Assembly (NCBI GenBank): GCA_018806985.1
Contig: JADANN010000202.1
Location: forward strand, 2,475,001 to 2,539,000
Direction of reading: 5' to 3'
DNA from: Angiostrongylus vasorum
Lineage: Eukaryota > Nematoda > Chromadorea > Rhabditida > Metastrongylidae
DNA: 64,000 bases
The stretch's first letter is position 1. Every line of letters starts with the position of its first letter. Below are positions 43,271 to 54,644 of the stretch, in pieces. The position numbers were made by a program, and so were the translations under genes. The notes below the pieces were generated by a model. It saw only the letters and a list, made by a program, of their open reading frames with translations, was not told the DNA's origin and did no database searches.

Positions 43271-43315
43271 TAATAGTATGCAATATTAATGTCGATGTAC
43301 TAGAATAAAGCGTGG

Positions 43316-43535
43316 CTAATTAAGAGGCCGAGGGAGAAGTAATTTGTTTAGTTTTTTTTCTTGCTTTATTACACTTGAACAACGTCCAGTACTCCATGGA
43401 GAAACCCGACTAATTGTTTTTTGACGATGAAGGAATGCTCTGACAAATGAAATATGTGAAGAAAGGTCCGCGATGAAGTACTTGCTAAGTCGACTCATCT
43501 TTCTCAGAAACACCGTAAAAGAAAAGGAAGACATA
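43316..43535 (-). CDS. candidate exon, weak
   Basis: Minus-strand open frame (TVFLRKMSRLSKYFIADLSS, ending KLLLPRPLN) between two repeats. No clear acceptor. GTAATAAAGC within it could equally be a polyadenylation signal, so the strand is uncertain. Confidence 0.22.
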
Positions 43536-43537
43536 CC

Positions 43538-43777
43538 TGCCGGCATTGATCAATCCCTGAAAGATGGGTCATATCTTCGACATCGTCAAGCTTCGTTGAG
43601 ATGAATGGGTGCATATCTGGCCTGTGGAATGATTTCCGGTGGCCTATCAATGCATCATGTCGTTTTTATCTTCCCGGGCAAGTCTGGTTTTAAATTTAGT
43701 CCTGGACAATGGTTGAACTAACGATCGATACAGTGACTATTGCAGGGCACTCCTAGCCACTGCGCTTCACGCGCACT
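43538..43777 (-). repeat. SINE family A copy, extended-head subfamily
   Basis: GCCGGCATTGATCAATCCCT at the tail side, then GTTGAACTAACGATCGATAC and head complement CCACTGCGCTTCACGCGC. Confidence 0.75.
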
Positions 43778-43808
43778 AGGATTACCATAGGTCGCACATT
43801 TGCGAACA

Positions 43809-44030
43809 CTAATCTACTACAGGTTTTGTTGGTTTCATCTGATGATCCTTCGATTTTAGAACATCATTTGAACCAAAATTCTGCGCTCTGCTTAAGTTTA
43901 TGGCGTTGCTTGTTTTCATTGACCTAGTCCCTAATTTCGAATTAAAAGGGATATTGAGCGGAGCATCAAACTTGTAGATGATAGAATGCTTCCATCTCAT
44001 TATTGTTGTTAGCAATCGTATGGATCGCAA
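43809..44030 (-). CDS. candidate terminal exon, unknown
   Basis: Open to a TAG at 43809 with a hydrophilic, protein-like sequence (SMKTSNAINLSRAQNFGSND, ending QMKPTKPVVD). No domain or clear acceptor. Confidence 0.28.
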   Translation of the reverse strand: MRSIRLLTTIMRWKHSIIYKFDAPLNIPFNSKLGTRSMKTSNAINLSRAQNFGSNDVLKSKDHQMKPTKPVVD

Positions 44031-44594
44031 CCCGTTTCTATCACGTCGTTATTTTAGTGCTTGGGTGTTTTTTTATTACCCTGGTACAGTTGTTGGCGTT
44101 TTCTGGATCACCACAGCTAGCCTCCAGATCTAAATGTTGGGAGATCTAGCGTCCTATGACTCGGTTTCTGTTACGACCCTGTTAATAGTTCTTTTTTATT
44201 TACTCTTAGTGGGCCTTCCACTCTCCAACATCGAATGTCGATCTCGATTTTGACAGGGTTTTTTATTAACCTTTTTTTTGATACTGTTGGGATTAAACTC
44301 AGCTGTATATTCTAATTCACGTTAGAATATCTCTTAGCCACAAACCGATAGCGCTCAACCGGCTGTGGCATAAAATATTCATGAACATTCGATTTCTCAG
44401 GGGGTGTGTGGGTAATGAGGGATTATTATGTGGGAATTGTGAGAATTCTTTCCTAATTTCCTCCTACTTTATTCATCGTCTCCTACTGTTTGTTTTTATT
44501 TAGGACCTTATTTCTTTGTAAAAACTTTACACTTCTGTTTTTCAAAAAACACTACAAAAATGCTGTTTATTGTTTATGTTTTCATCTGCCACAT

Positions 44595-44790
44595 TTTTTT
44601 CTTGATACCAGGGTGCTATGTGAACTACAAGCACAAAGGCGCTTAGATATGAGCAGAACTGGGAACATCAATTGGACTTCAGAACCCTCGATTACCTTTA
44701 TCAAGGGCTGTCCACCACACTAACCGAGAACTTGTTTTTCCTTTCTCTCACTCGTGTTTTGCGGTTTATACTTTTTTTCTCTCCAGTTTC
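44595..44790 (-). repeat. family E relic
   Basis: TTCAGAACCCTCGATTACCT and GGGCTGTCCACCACAC parallel the family E block TTCGAACCTGCAACTATTAC at 31147. Confidence 0.35.
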
Positions 44791-44981
44791 AAATATTTCA
44801 CTATAGGAACATTATCAACACATCCAAATGGGATCTTGCAACATTGTTAGATTTTCGAGAAAAGGTGAAATCATGGAGATTGTCCGCCCTTATATGATCG
44901 GAGCTTCACTTCTAGTATACGATAGCAATTCTTTTTTGCTAGGTCATCCATCACTGTTCCGCTTCAGATTTTCTTAGTTAT

Positions 44982-45414
44982 TCATCTTGTGCTTTCATGT
45001 GTTCTAAAAAAAAGATATGTAGTGAGTGCAAGCTTGTGGGACCCAATGGCAGACAGATGAAGAACGGCAGTTTCTACATTAGTGAAACATTCGAGGAGTA
45101 CAGTAATCTTCCAGCACATTTCTTCTGTAAATGGCATTGGTGGTAAGAGAATCGGAAAGCAATGAGGCGTCTTCATGACGTCAGAAGCAACCAAAAAAGC
45201 GGGTAGAATAAGCTCTGAACGAGCGATTAACTTCACATATTCGCCACTGCGCGCTTTCATTCTCTTCAATCTTCTTCCATTGATTGGTCATAGTGATTTG
45301 TTCTTGTCTTGAGAAAGAAGCGCCAATATATTCGAAGGAAATTGCAATTTTCTGAAGAATCTTCTTCTCATTTTCATTGGTGATGTGGTTTCTACTAGAT
45401 ATGCAAAATTCCAT
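44982..45414 (-). CDS. candidate coding block with a frame change, unknown
   Basis: Two overlapping minus-strand frames are both protein-like. Upstream: KILQKIAISFEYIGASFSRQ to WKKIEENESAQW. Downstream: GEYVKLIARSELILPAFLVA to LSAIGSHKLALTTYLFFR, with a stop at 44982. They overlap at 45181-45269 and would need a one-base shift to join. That suggests a decayed gene, or an intron I cannot place. No family recognised. Confidence 0.28.
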
Positions 45415-45914
45415 TAGTTACTGGCTCCTCAGTCCTAAGGTTTCGAGTCTTATGCTTTTTTTCATGACCTAGGTCATCATTCTCTACGAACCTTAATGTT
45501 TTCGTTTGTTTCCTTAATTAGTGAGTGATATCATAGAAAAAAAAAGCAGTTTAAAGTAGTACGAGAGTAAAATTTGGAACTACTGAGATGTAGGTGAGGT
45601 GATTTCTTTTAGAATTGGCCATATTACGGTTGAGACCGTACGGTTTGCCTCCATCCAAAGATTATCCGTGGTCGAGCTCTTGTCACTCATTCTTCTCAAC
45701 GCCATCGTCCAGTTAATCGTCAATGAAACAGTAACGTGACAACCAGAACTGAAGTGGTGATGCTATATTGTTTGCGTGTGCCATCGTTTCCCTCGTGTTT
45801 ACGAAACATTCAATTGTTCCGCGTATAATCAGTCCGTGACGGTTCCTATCCACCTCATTCATTGATTTTGCTTTATGTGTTTTTGCCAACATTTATCAAT
45901 TTTTTCGCTTTCAG

Positions 45915-46134
45915 GTGTTTCTTCTCATATGTAGAGGTGTTTGAATTTCTTAGTACAAATACAGGACAAAATAAGCGCCTAGGCATCAAATCGCCAGTCA
46001 TCAGATTAGGTGTGAGCTCCAGCAATTTCTCCATTGGCTTTGTTCCCTTGCAACCGTCATCTGTGCTGGTGGAATTGGATATGTGGATTCGGCTCCTAAG
46101 CTCTGTTATCTTCTCTCACATCGATATGTTGAAT
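45915..46134 (+). CDS. candidate internal exon, unknown
   Basis: The acceptor TTTTCGCTTTCAG ends at 45914 and AAT|GTAGGG is a possible donor after 46134. In between are 73 stop-free codons (NKRLGIKSPVIRLGVSSSNF, VELDMWIRLLSS). The 3' half is duplicated in tandem just downstream. Confidence 0.3.
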
Positions 46135-46426
46135 GTAGGGCGAACATAATTTTCCATTGGAATCCAAAATGTGCTAGATCATTCCCAAGTCCTCAACGTG
46201 GCTTGTTACAGCCCGTTATGAGTTGAAGAGTGATTTACTGCCTCATCTGTGCTGGTGGAATTGGATATGTGGATTCGGCTCCTAAGCTCTGTTATCTTCT
46301 CACATCGATATGTTGAATGTAGGGCGAACATAATTTTCCATTGGAATCCAAAATGTGCTAGATCATTCCCAAGTCCTCAACGTGGCTTGTTACAGCCCGT
46401 TATGAGTTGAAGAGTGATTTACTGCC
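46057..46426 (+). repeat. tandem duplication, two units of about 185 bp
   Basis: Unit 1 is 46057-46242 (186 bp) and unit 2 is 46243-46426 (184 bp). They are identical except for loss of one TC in the TTCTCTCACATC segment of unit 2. The unit begins TCATCTGTGCTGGTGG and ends GTGATTTACTGCC. Confidence 0.97.
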
Positions 46427-46730
46427 GTGCAACTCAGATCCTTTGAGAAGGCAGCGAACACCATCCATGAAGGCGATGTAACCAACCCACTCCTCTTACA
46501 TTACTTTCTTAAATTTAATGCTCGCTGAAACCATTATTCATGATTCATGGTATTATCAATAGTATCTGATCAAGTGGATGTTTTCTGTTTCCTTACGATA
46601 CTCATTGGTGATTGCCGAGGTTTTCTAATGCAGTAGGGTTTTCTTAGAAATTCAAAAAATAAAGTCAATGCAGACAAGTAAAACAATTTTTTAACCGGCC
46701 GTCATTTAACCCCGGTAGCAAAATAATCAA

Positions 46731-46820
46731 TATGTATTTAAATTGTTGAGCTTATACGAGGTTGATCTACAGATTTATTCGGCTAGCGTACGTCGTGTAA
46801 GCTCAACTATTTAAATACAT
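46731..46820. repeat. foldback with Penelope-type ends
   Basis: TATGTATTTAAATTGTTGAG with CTTATACGAG (46731-46760) is inverted as CGTGTAAGCTCAACTATTTA and AATACAT (46794-46820). The inner part retains CGGCTAGCGTACGTCG, a deleted hammerhead-like region. Confidence 0.8.
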
Positions 46821-46824
46821 GCAA

Positions 46825-47490
46825 ACAAGCAAGTTGTTCAATTTCGATTGAAAAACATTTCCTATTGAAAGCACTTAGAAAAGGAGAAACCCGGGCATTA
46901 TTTCCTCGCCATGAGCAATCTCATGCTTTCAACATTAGCTTGGTGGAACAGGAGTATAGCACTTTGGAGCAGGGGTCATTTTTTTCTGAACAACTCATAG
47001 ACTGTCTAGATTCTGATACGTTGTTGGACATTCTAGAACCTGCCTTCCTTGCGTGACAATAGTTTTTATCCTCGTTTCCAAAGTTTCTTGGAATTAGGAT
47101 TAGAGAGCTTTACCAGTGATATAATCCAAAGATTAGCATCGTTTTTTAAAATACTTGTTCTTGAATTGTAAATCTCTGATCCATTAAATGCTATGGATCT
47201 TCGGAATATGAGCTATGGTAGAAGGCTTTATAAAGTCCAAACATTCCTCAACCGCATCGAGGCTGTTTGTGGTCTCTATGAAGTGGGTTTTATTGCTGAC
47301 AATCGTGACGCATTCCTTCGTTTATGCGATGAATCAACTCACACTTCAACATGAAAAAGTGTGGTTCAAATCTGCAACATTTGAATTGTCGACTTATGGT
47401 CAACGATAACACAATGATTAACCAAAGTTGTTGAACTTAAACGTAGAATTGTAGCATTTCGTCCTTTAAGAACTTCATCTATAGCTGAAC
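46825..47490. other. no supported gene
   Basis: Open frames at 46865 and 47215 (+) lack splice or domain support. Confidence 0.3.
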
Positions 47491-47510
47491 TATCCTATTT
47501 TTATGCATTA

Positions 47511-47795
47511 AATAAAGGATAAAGAATGAAGCTGTCGGCGTTGATCGATCCGTGAGGGATGTGCCATGCATTCGACTTTATTAAGCATCGTATGGAGGTG
47601 TATGAATGCATATCTGGCCTTTACAATGACTCGCGGTGGCCTACCGATGTATCGAGCCAGTTCTGCTATCTTCCCAGGCATGTCTGGCACCAATTTGTCG
47701 ATACCGGAGTGATGGAAGGCTTAGTGGGCCATGGGCGCGGGGTGTCGATCTCAGTGTTGCAGAGTGCCTCCGACAACTACCCCACAAGCGCCCTA
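47511..47795 (-). repeat. SINE family A copy with exact 15-bp duplication
   Basis: Full minus copy with tail AATAAAGGATAAAGAATG and head complement CCACAAGCGCCC. TATTTTTATGCATTA flanks it exactly (47496-47510 and 47796-47810). Confidence 0.93.
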
Positions 47796-48418
47796 TATTT
47801 TTATGCATTATAGTATAACATTTTGCATGTGCTGTTCCCTTATCTAAGAGTACTCTGAGAATATATCGAATGATTCTGTAAAGTAGAAAACAGAGGATAG
47901 CTAAAAAGTATTGTTAAGCCGTCAGATAAAGCAAGACTACTGATCACTGAACTCTGTTAGCTACTGCTTCGTTTCAGAAGTCTTCTTCATGTCTTGCATA
48001 ATCATTCCAATCATTATCTTTTCTGATTGGAAGAAGAGCTCTCCATTCGGTCATTTTCTACGGAGTTCTCGAGGAATAGATTGAAAAAGAGGTTTTTTTC
48101 TTCAGCAGAAAACTAGCTTGTTCGCGACGTCGACTTTTCCCTGCTGAGAGTCGTTCTCCGTTTCCCATCAATTCTCGTCCATATTTTAGCTTTGAGATTG
48201 CACAATGGGAAAACGTATGCCTTTGGTCTTCTTTTTTTTACAACTTGATGGTTTTTCCAACTTCTCATTATGATGTAGCATGAGATAAAACCCTATTTTA
48301 CAGGTTTTTTGTTTTTTTTTCAATTTTTGGTTTTTTTCCTGACGTCTTTTCTTCTCACTTATTCATTTTACTTTTTCTTTTTGCTAAATCTTTTCTCCAT
48401 TTCTATCGAGTCCTAGAT

Positions 48419-48622
48419 ATGAGTTCCGCTCATGTACATCATTCGACAGGAAGTTGCGTGCGCCTATTTTTTCACCAAAGTGGCCTAAGTCCAATAAGTC
48501 GCAATATGGCTGAGAGTAGCCTTTCATCTTCTATGAGCCGTCTGAGTAAAATGTCTTGTGTTCCGCGTTCGAATGGAAGTAGGGACGTCTCTATCTCTTT
48601 TCAAGCAGCAAACCATTCATAG
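48419..48622 (+). CDS. candidate coding block, unknown
   Basis: An ATG at 48419 after a possible CCTAG acceptor opens 67 codons rich in serine (RNMAESSLSSSMSRLSKMSC), ending NHS and a stop. TCTTTTCAAG inside could be an acceptor for the overlapping frame 48558-48791. No family recognised. Confidence 0.28.
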   Translation: MSSAHVHHSTGSCVRLFFHQSGLSPISRNMAESSLSSSMSRLSKMSCVPRSNGSRDVSISFQAANHS

Positions 48623-48836
48623 AATAACATCTGTGACCCATTGTGAACGTCTGAAGTGCTCGGCTGGGGAAGACTGTGCGTCTTCACACGTATCATTTTC
48701 TGCAGTGTCTTGTGGAAATCTTACAGTCTTCGAGGTTTACACTGCATACCTGCTTGCTACGAATACTAGCTTGGGTCGGTCTAGATATTGATTACAAGTG
48801 AAATTGAGTAAAGCAGGATGTAATAAAAAAAAGTTT

Positions 48837-48967
48837 ATCGATGTTTTTTGGAATGTCGTAGAATGCAGGCATTTGAAAACGAAGTCTGAAAAGGATACAC
48901 TCTCCTCCTTTCTTGTTATCTTTCCAACTCTCTCCCGCGGGAAACAAATAAGCTTCCCCATTTCCAC
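48837..48967 (-). CDS. candidate short 5' coding block, weak
   Basis: An ATG near 48961 (minus) opens MGKLICFPRERVGKITRKEE and continues to about 48840. It is protein-like but short and without splice support. Confidence 0.2.
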
Positions 48968-48969
48968 AT

Positions 48970-49745
48970 GATATTACTTTTCCAGTGATGTTACATGAGT
49001 TTTATTGTTAATATAGCTAAATAGTGCTTATTTGGACTACATTTGGGCTATTACTTTTTCACGTGGCGTGTATTCATGGTCTACCCAGACTTCGTATTAT
49101 ACCAATGTTTTAGCGTTCTTGTGAAGAAATCTCATATTGGGCAACAAAAGAAATGCTATTTTTAAAATAAGGTGACGCATCAAATATTGAGCTTCATAGA
49201 GGAGCTTTCTTTCGTCTGTTCCTCTGAACGCCTTTTTCTTCACCTAAGCCACCACCCACCTTGCTCGATCACCGTAAAGTATTGCATTTCGTTCTCTGCA
49301 TCGTCAAAATGATGTTTTAGTTCTGGTTTTTTCCCTTCCTGTCAGTATGCCGTGATTGTTTTGTATAGAAGTCTTTTGCGTAGAACGTCAAAATATTAAG
49401 CTAACCTTCCTTGGTTTTTTTTTGCACAAAGACTTTTCCTAGTGCCAGAAAATTAGCGAAGAAACGACAGTGTAACATAGAAATTTCCAGCAAATAGTTT
49501 CTTTTGTGAAGTTTTGCTGGTTATCCCTCGTTATTCCTGAGTGAGAAATCTTACCATTGACAATGCGTTAATAATAATATAGAAAAATGTTAAGGTATTT
49601 CCTAATGTTCTATTTTGCTGGCATTCCCAAACAAATATGTCTGTGAACAGTATAAAAATTGCACGATACGTCTGCATAAGACTTAAAAAAGATCCGAGTT
49701 TACTCGGAGTTCTCTGATTGTCAGATTGAAGTCATTACTGTATAG
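48970..49745. other. no recognisable feature
   Basis: No exon or repeat found. Confidence 0.3.
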
Positions 49746-49751
49746 AAAGCC

Positions 49752-50020
49752 CTGGTCTGAGGCGCCCAGCTACACACACGGGATCGATTTCTGCGCCTCT
49801 GGCCCACCAAGCTTTCCATCCCTCCGGGGTCGGCAAATTGGTACCAGACTTGTCTGGGAGGATAGCAGCACTGCTTCGATACATCGGTAGGTCACAGCGA
49901 GTTATTGTAAGGGGCCAGATATGCATTCAATCACCTCCATACGATGCTTAATGAAGTCGAATGCATGGCACATCCCTAAGGGATTGATTGGTCAACGCCG
50001 AGAGCTTTATCTTTTTTTCT
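49752..50020 (+). repeat. SINE family A copy, 5' truncated
   Basis: Begins GCCCTGGTCTGAGGCGCCC, lacking the first about 20 bases of the head. The rest is complete to GAGCTTTATCTTTTTTTC. CTGTATAGAAA (49739-49749) and CTGTGTAGAAA (near 50023) are a likely target duplication with one mismatch. Confidence 0.82.
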
Positions 50021-50218
50021 TTGCTGTGTAGAAAAGTATACGTATGTAAACGACATTTGGCTTCGAATTGCAGTGCACTGAACGATTTTGTGAGCAAATC
50101 AGTGTGATAATCAACTGGCTGATAAGCTCCTGGTTCGCCTACTTGTATCCAATTGGGCATTTGTTGTTGTGTACATGAAGGTCTGTGGTCTTTAACACAT
50201 TTTATTTTTTCTTCTCAG

Positions 50219-50386
50219 TAGAGTTTCTTGTTGCCTTCGATCGAGCAACTAATGCGCTAGCTGCTGGAACGACGATTTGCATCAAGCCGGCGTTTCCCGT
50301 GATTCAGGCAATGCGTTCTTATTCCCACGCCTCTAACCACGTCCGGAATTCCCGCAATTTTTGGCTGTCTGTCGTAGATAACAGCT
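50219..50386 (+). CDS. candidate exon, strand uncertain
   Basis: The acceptor TTTTTTCTTCTCAG ends at 50218 and AGCT|GTACGT gives a donor after 50386. The frame between (FLVAFDRATNALAAGTTICI, then NHVRNSRNFWLSVVDN) has no stop and continues to 50403 if unspliced. The minus strand is also open and protein-like over 50257-50466 (IYDRQPKIAGIPDVVRGV). The splice signals favour the plus strand. No domain recognised. Confidence 0.32.
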
Positions 50387-50403
50387 GTACGTCGGCAGAG
50401 TGA

Positions 50404-50915
50404 AGAGTCGTCGTTGTCCGCATCTTTTGCTAACCTCGTGATACTTGTGTCAACGCTTTCCATCATCCAATTACGATGATATTTCGTTTAGAGAACTACT
50501 GAAGTTCGATACAACTTCAGCGAAATGGATAATAACTAAAGTACACTACAAACAATTGAACCACTCCGATTGATTGCAACTGAATCCACTCCGGATTATT
50601 GCTGTTTGTCATTTCAATTAGGTAGCAACTTCACAGTTTTGTTTCTGATGGAGTTTTTTGAAATTATGACTTTGTTCTATACACGGTCATCGCGTGACTT
50701 TTGACTTTTTAAAAGCAAAGTCTTCTTTTTACTGAAGAACTGAAATGGCACCATGGGGTTTTCGAGAGTTCTTTACTTCCCTTCTAAATCCATGTCGCAT
50801 ACACTATTTATATAGCCTATGGATATGTAAACTTGAAATGCCCGTTTTCCATGCATTTTTTTAAACTTATCTGTTATCTGAAGGCATTCTTGTTGGCTCA
50901 TCGTGTTTTCGATGG
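50404..50915. other. no recognisable feature
   Basis: No exon or repeat found. Confidence 0.3.
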
Positions 50916-50917
50916 AC

Positions 50918-51189
50918 TAAAAAAAGCTCTCGGCTTGATCAATCTCTGAGAGATGCACCATGCATTCGACTTCATTAAGTATCGTTGGAGGTGACTGAAT
51001 GCATATCAGGTCTTTACAATGACCCGTGGTGGCCCACTGATGTATCGGACCAGTGCTGCTATCCCGCCAGACAAATCTGGTACCAATTTGCCGACCTCGG
51101 AGAGATGGAAGGCTTGGTGGCTAGAGGAGCGGGGATCGATTTCACGTGTGTTTTACAGGGCGCCTTAGACCACTGCGCTACACGCGCCC
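50918..51189 (-). repeat. SINE family A copy
   Basis: Minus copy from AAAAAAAGCTCTCGGC to head complement CCACTGCGCTACACGCGCCC. The body is well conserved. Confidence 0.88.
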
Positions 51190-51860
51190 ATCTTCGGAGT
51201 ACATATTCTATTTGCCGTGCAATTGCTTCTCTGTCTTTTTTTTTCCTACTTTTTTCATATGGGTTTGGAATATGTTCAAGAAAAAGTCTCGCTCATTTTT
51301 GCTTCTTACTTGTTTATCCAAGTAAAATTTTGTCTTTTTTTTTATCTGGTTATCTTCTTATGTAAACAGTTGTGGCTCTGTAAATGGCTGCACGCCTTCA
51401 TTTTCTTCACGAGACTTTTTTGACTGGTGATGTGTTGGTAGGAAGTGTCGATGTCATTATTTTCCTCTAGTCATCAAACTGAGCATTTTATGGTACATCA
51501 CATTGTTCTGATGGTCCTTAGGTCTGGTGAGGTTGTCGCTTCGCAAAATCTAGTTAATATTTCTCAGTGTTGAATTTCGTTGCATAAGAATATCTCATAG
51601 ATTGGTTAGCGAATGAATGGGTTATCTTTGTTGAGAAGTATCTCAAAACCTTCATGAAATTAAATGTTAGTTCAAAGGGTATCGTCGTTACTAAATTGTT
51701 TTGTCATATACTTGAAACAAGCAGGTGATAAGAAGGGGAACGGGAATGCTGTAACCCACGAGAATCTCAGGATCAGAAGGAAAGACGTCTTAAATAGGTG
51801 ATGATGTACTGGAGATCGTAAAACAGGATTGCTTGAATCATCTGAATAAAACAAATGAAA
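51190..51860. other. no supported gene
   Basis: Poly-T-driven hydrophobic frames only. Confidence 0.3.
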
Positions 51861-51865
51861 TGTAA

Positions 51866-52146
51866 AGCATTTGATGTTAATCAATCCTTGAGGGACACGC
51901 CATATATTCGAGTTCATCAGGCATCGTTTGAGGTGATTGAGTGCATATCTCACCTATACAATGACTCGGCGGTGGCCTTTTGATGTATCAAGCCAGTGTT
52001 TTGTCCTGTCAGATAAGTCTGGTTGAAACTGATTAATCGCGGAAAGATGGACGGCTTTGTAGGCACAGGGGTGTAGGGTCGAGCCAGTGATCGATGCAGT
52101 GAGTATTGCAGGGCGAGCTTAACCGTTGCGCTTCACGTGCTCCTTT
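51866..52146 (-). repeat. SINE family A copy, extended-head subfamily
   Basis: Body GATTGAGTGCATATCTCACC, then GGGTCGAGCCAGTGATCGAT and head complement CCGTTGCGCTTCACGTGC. Confidence 0.75.
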
Positions 52147-52175
52147 TGTCTGAGCATTCGAGTGAAAAGTAAGAC

Positions 52176-52361
52176 TCATGCACGTTCCTGATATTCGTGA
52201 ATAGCATCTTGTACCATCAATTTGTAGTACCAAAGAGCCATTGAATCTGACTGTACTTGGTACAAATTTGTGTTTGTCTCGTTGTTTGTGATCACCACGC
52301 TACAGCTTCTTAGAAACTTGTAATTTTCACGGGAGATGGAAGATATAAGGTATTTTGGCAT
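52176..52361 (-). CDS. candidate terminal exon, unknown
   Basis: 61 codons from an ATG at 52361 to TGA at 52176-52178. The peptide starts MPKYLISSISRENYKFLR and ends in a helix-like YYKLMVQDAIHEYQERA. The ending, with a Trp shortly before the helix, resembles the C-terminal helix of pleckstrin-homology folds, but that is a loose impression. A SINE lies 30 bp downstream. Confidence 0.38.
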   Translation of the reverse strand: MPKYLISSISRENYKFLRSCSVVITNNETNTNLYQVQSDSMALWYYKLMVQDAIHEYQERA

Positions 52362-52449
52362 GAAATTTTGGCACGCAAACTGATTAAATGAAAAGTTTTT
52401 TGCAACAGCATTTAAGATAACATGTCTTTTTCACTCTGTGCTTATACTG

Positions 52450-52570
52450 TTGAGCTTACACGAGGTTGATACGACATGTTTGTTCGGCTAACGTTTCGAC
52501 GTCTTCGTCTTCATTAGAGCCGACGATCCTTGTTGATGGTCCACAGTTGTTCCTCTTCTCGATGTTTTCT
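52450..52570 (-). mobile_element. Penelope-related fragment with near-intact motif
   Basis: GTTGAGCTTACACGAGGTTG edge. Motif at 52486-52521 (minus): GGCT, CTAATGA, A, GACG-AAGA-CGTC, GAAAC, GTTAGCC. Stem II is fully paired and one core base is changed (CTAA for CTGA). Confidence 0.6.
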
Positions 52571-52574
52571 TCCA

Positions 52575-53525
52575 CCTATGAATTGAAGTCAATATCTACA
52601 ACTTTTAATGCTTTTAAGCGAATAGTTATAGTTATAGTTATGTTTTTTACGGAGGTTGAGTGCTGGTTTGAAAGTGTCTCTAATGATCAAGACTCAAAAC
52701 ATCGGCTTTTATTTTAGTGATAGGATTAGTCACCTGTCACATGTAATCTCTTCAAATGCCGACTAACTTGAATAGAGCTGCTTACAAGGCCCCGCTAAGT
52801 CAAAGGACGAGAACAGCTATTTTTCTGATATGATCTCTTTTCGTCCGATCTTATCGACCAGTTTGCCACTGCCATATCGTTAGATTTTATGCCATAGATC
52901 TACTTTTATCTAACCTTTGCTCTGTTTTAAATCAACCGCTTCACTTTCGCTCTGAATCTCGCAGTTCGACATCCATAAACACTCGCCATCTAGCAAGCCA
53001 ACATGGGGACGCATTTAGGGAGCGCACAGTTTCAGTTTCTCTACGGCATCGTTACAGTTGGACAGAAGTTGTCTAACCTCTCAAAGAACTTCTTTAAATT
53101 GGCTTGCTTTTTCATGCTTCTTTTCTCCTATTTGAAGATCAGCCATTGATTTTTCTAGAAATACGTCTCTTCGTCAAGATTTGTTCTCATCACTTTTTTT
53201 CATGTCTTTGTTAAGTAATGAACTCGCTTTGTGGTCCATCAGATTCTGCTCGTGAGAAAAAAAGTCTGGAAACAGTGAATGAAGTATGAAGCGATTTCGA
53301 GCCTCACTATTTGTGAACTAGAAGGTTTCAGCGAAAAGGCAGCGATATTCTTCCGAGGCACAAGTGGATTCAGTATGTGGGCCGATGTGCCTTTTTCTAG
53401 ATTGATTTATAGGTTCCATATACATATAATAAATATGCGGGTATGTTTACTTATGGCACGGTAGTGTTTTTCAACTGAATACAGCCAGAATCTTTTAACA
53501 AAATGAATAGATGTGTCGTTCTCTT
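52575..53525. other. no supported gene
   Basis: No exon or repeat found. Confidence 0.3.
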
Positions 53526-53527
53526 TC

Positions 53528-53660
53528 TCAACAATCGCGAGATTGTTAAACAGCATACGTTTACCTCCATACAATAACACACATACAACACAATCGCAGC
53601 TGACGTTTCGGCAGAATCGCTTTCTTCAGAGCTGTGTGGGTACAATGATGTGTAATTTAC
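53528..53660 (-). mobile_element. miniature Penelope-related element, truncated
   Basis: ATCGCGAGATTGTTAAACAG through ACACACATACAACACAATCG repeats the element at 11492 almost base for base, then a motif at 53598-53633. The right inverted end is missing. Confidence 0.6.
53598..53633 (-). ncRNA. hammerhead-like ribozyme motif
   Basis: Minus strand: AGCT, CTGAAGA, A, AGCG hairpin to TGCC, GAAAC, GTC, AGC. Both core strands are intact, but stem II is imperfect (three pairs including G-U). Confidence 0.45.
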
Positions 53661-54364
53661 TAGGTCGAACGCTTCAACGGCACAAACAGAAAGATGAAAG
53701 CCTGAACGATAATTACACAATCAACGGCTTCCTCGAAAAACCCACCGTTTTTTTTACTGATGACTGAAAATGACAAGGAAGTATATGGGAGCGGTTTGGA
53801 ATCGTTTGGAGCAAATAAGGTGCATGTCTGTCTTGTCAAGGTCACAGTAGGTTAATATTAAAGGTTATTCGGAATCTACATTAAAGTCCGAGTCTTTGAC
53901 TACACTTCTGTCATAACTAGTAACCTTAAGGAACTCATAGGAAAACTGTGATGCAGTTCGTGCCCCGTTGGGTAAGTGAAATTCACTGGGCAATGGACAG
54001 TCGTGATGAACGAAGGTGACTCATGGTGAGAACTTGGCTGTATTGGCTCGACTCACTCAATTACTAATGTCACTACAGGTAATACAGTGTCGATAAATCA
54101 ACACAGTTACGTTAAACTTTTTTAGTGAGCAAGATGTTAGTAAGCAATCGAATTGCCTGTTTATGCCTTTTGCCTCATCCTGTATATCTACCGAATGTGT
54201 TTTTTATTCGAGGAATCCACATGTCAAGTGCACAGACATTTCCCGAACGTCTCGATTGTTCACCATGTGTTTTGAAGCATTCGCAACCGTTTTTCTGTTT
54301 TTTTCGGCAACTAACGACTGTTTCTCGATAACTGGAGCACTTGAAGAATTAAGAACATAGCGGA

Positions 54365-54640
54365 CATATTTCAAAACCGACTTTCCTTTAACCTCAGTAC
54401 GACTAATCAATTTGTATTGTTTCCTTGATAAGCGGTTGATATACGATCTTTATTCGGCTGTTTTCGACGGTTTCATCTTCATCAGAACCGATGGTCAGAG
54501 TCGATGGTCCACAGTTAATTCATGTTCTCGCGGAGGCGTCTTCGTAGCGAATTGAGGTGGTTCTTCCTCAGCGGTACATCTCTCTCGAATGAGCCATACT
54601 CACTCGGCGATGTCCTTTTTCATACATATTCAGGTAAGAG
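54365..54640 (-). mobile_element. Penelope-related 3' fragment
   Basis: Tag CCGACTTTCCTTTAACCTCA, edge TTGATAAGCGGTTGAT, motif, then GATGGTCCACAG and TCTCTCGAATGAGCCATACT. The order and sequence parallel 8968-9250. Confidence 0.6.
54456..54489 (-). ncRNA. hammerhead-like ribozyme motif
   Basis: Minus strand: GGTT, CTGATGA, A, GATG-AAAC-CGTC, GAAAA, CAGCC. Stem II differs from other copies yet still pairs (one G-U). The base after GAAA is A where others have C, and the GTC triplet is lost, so cleavage is unlikely. Confidence 0.4.
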
Positions 54641-54644
54641 ACGT

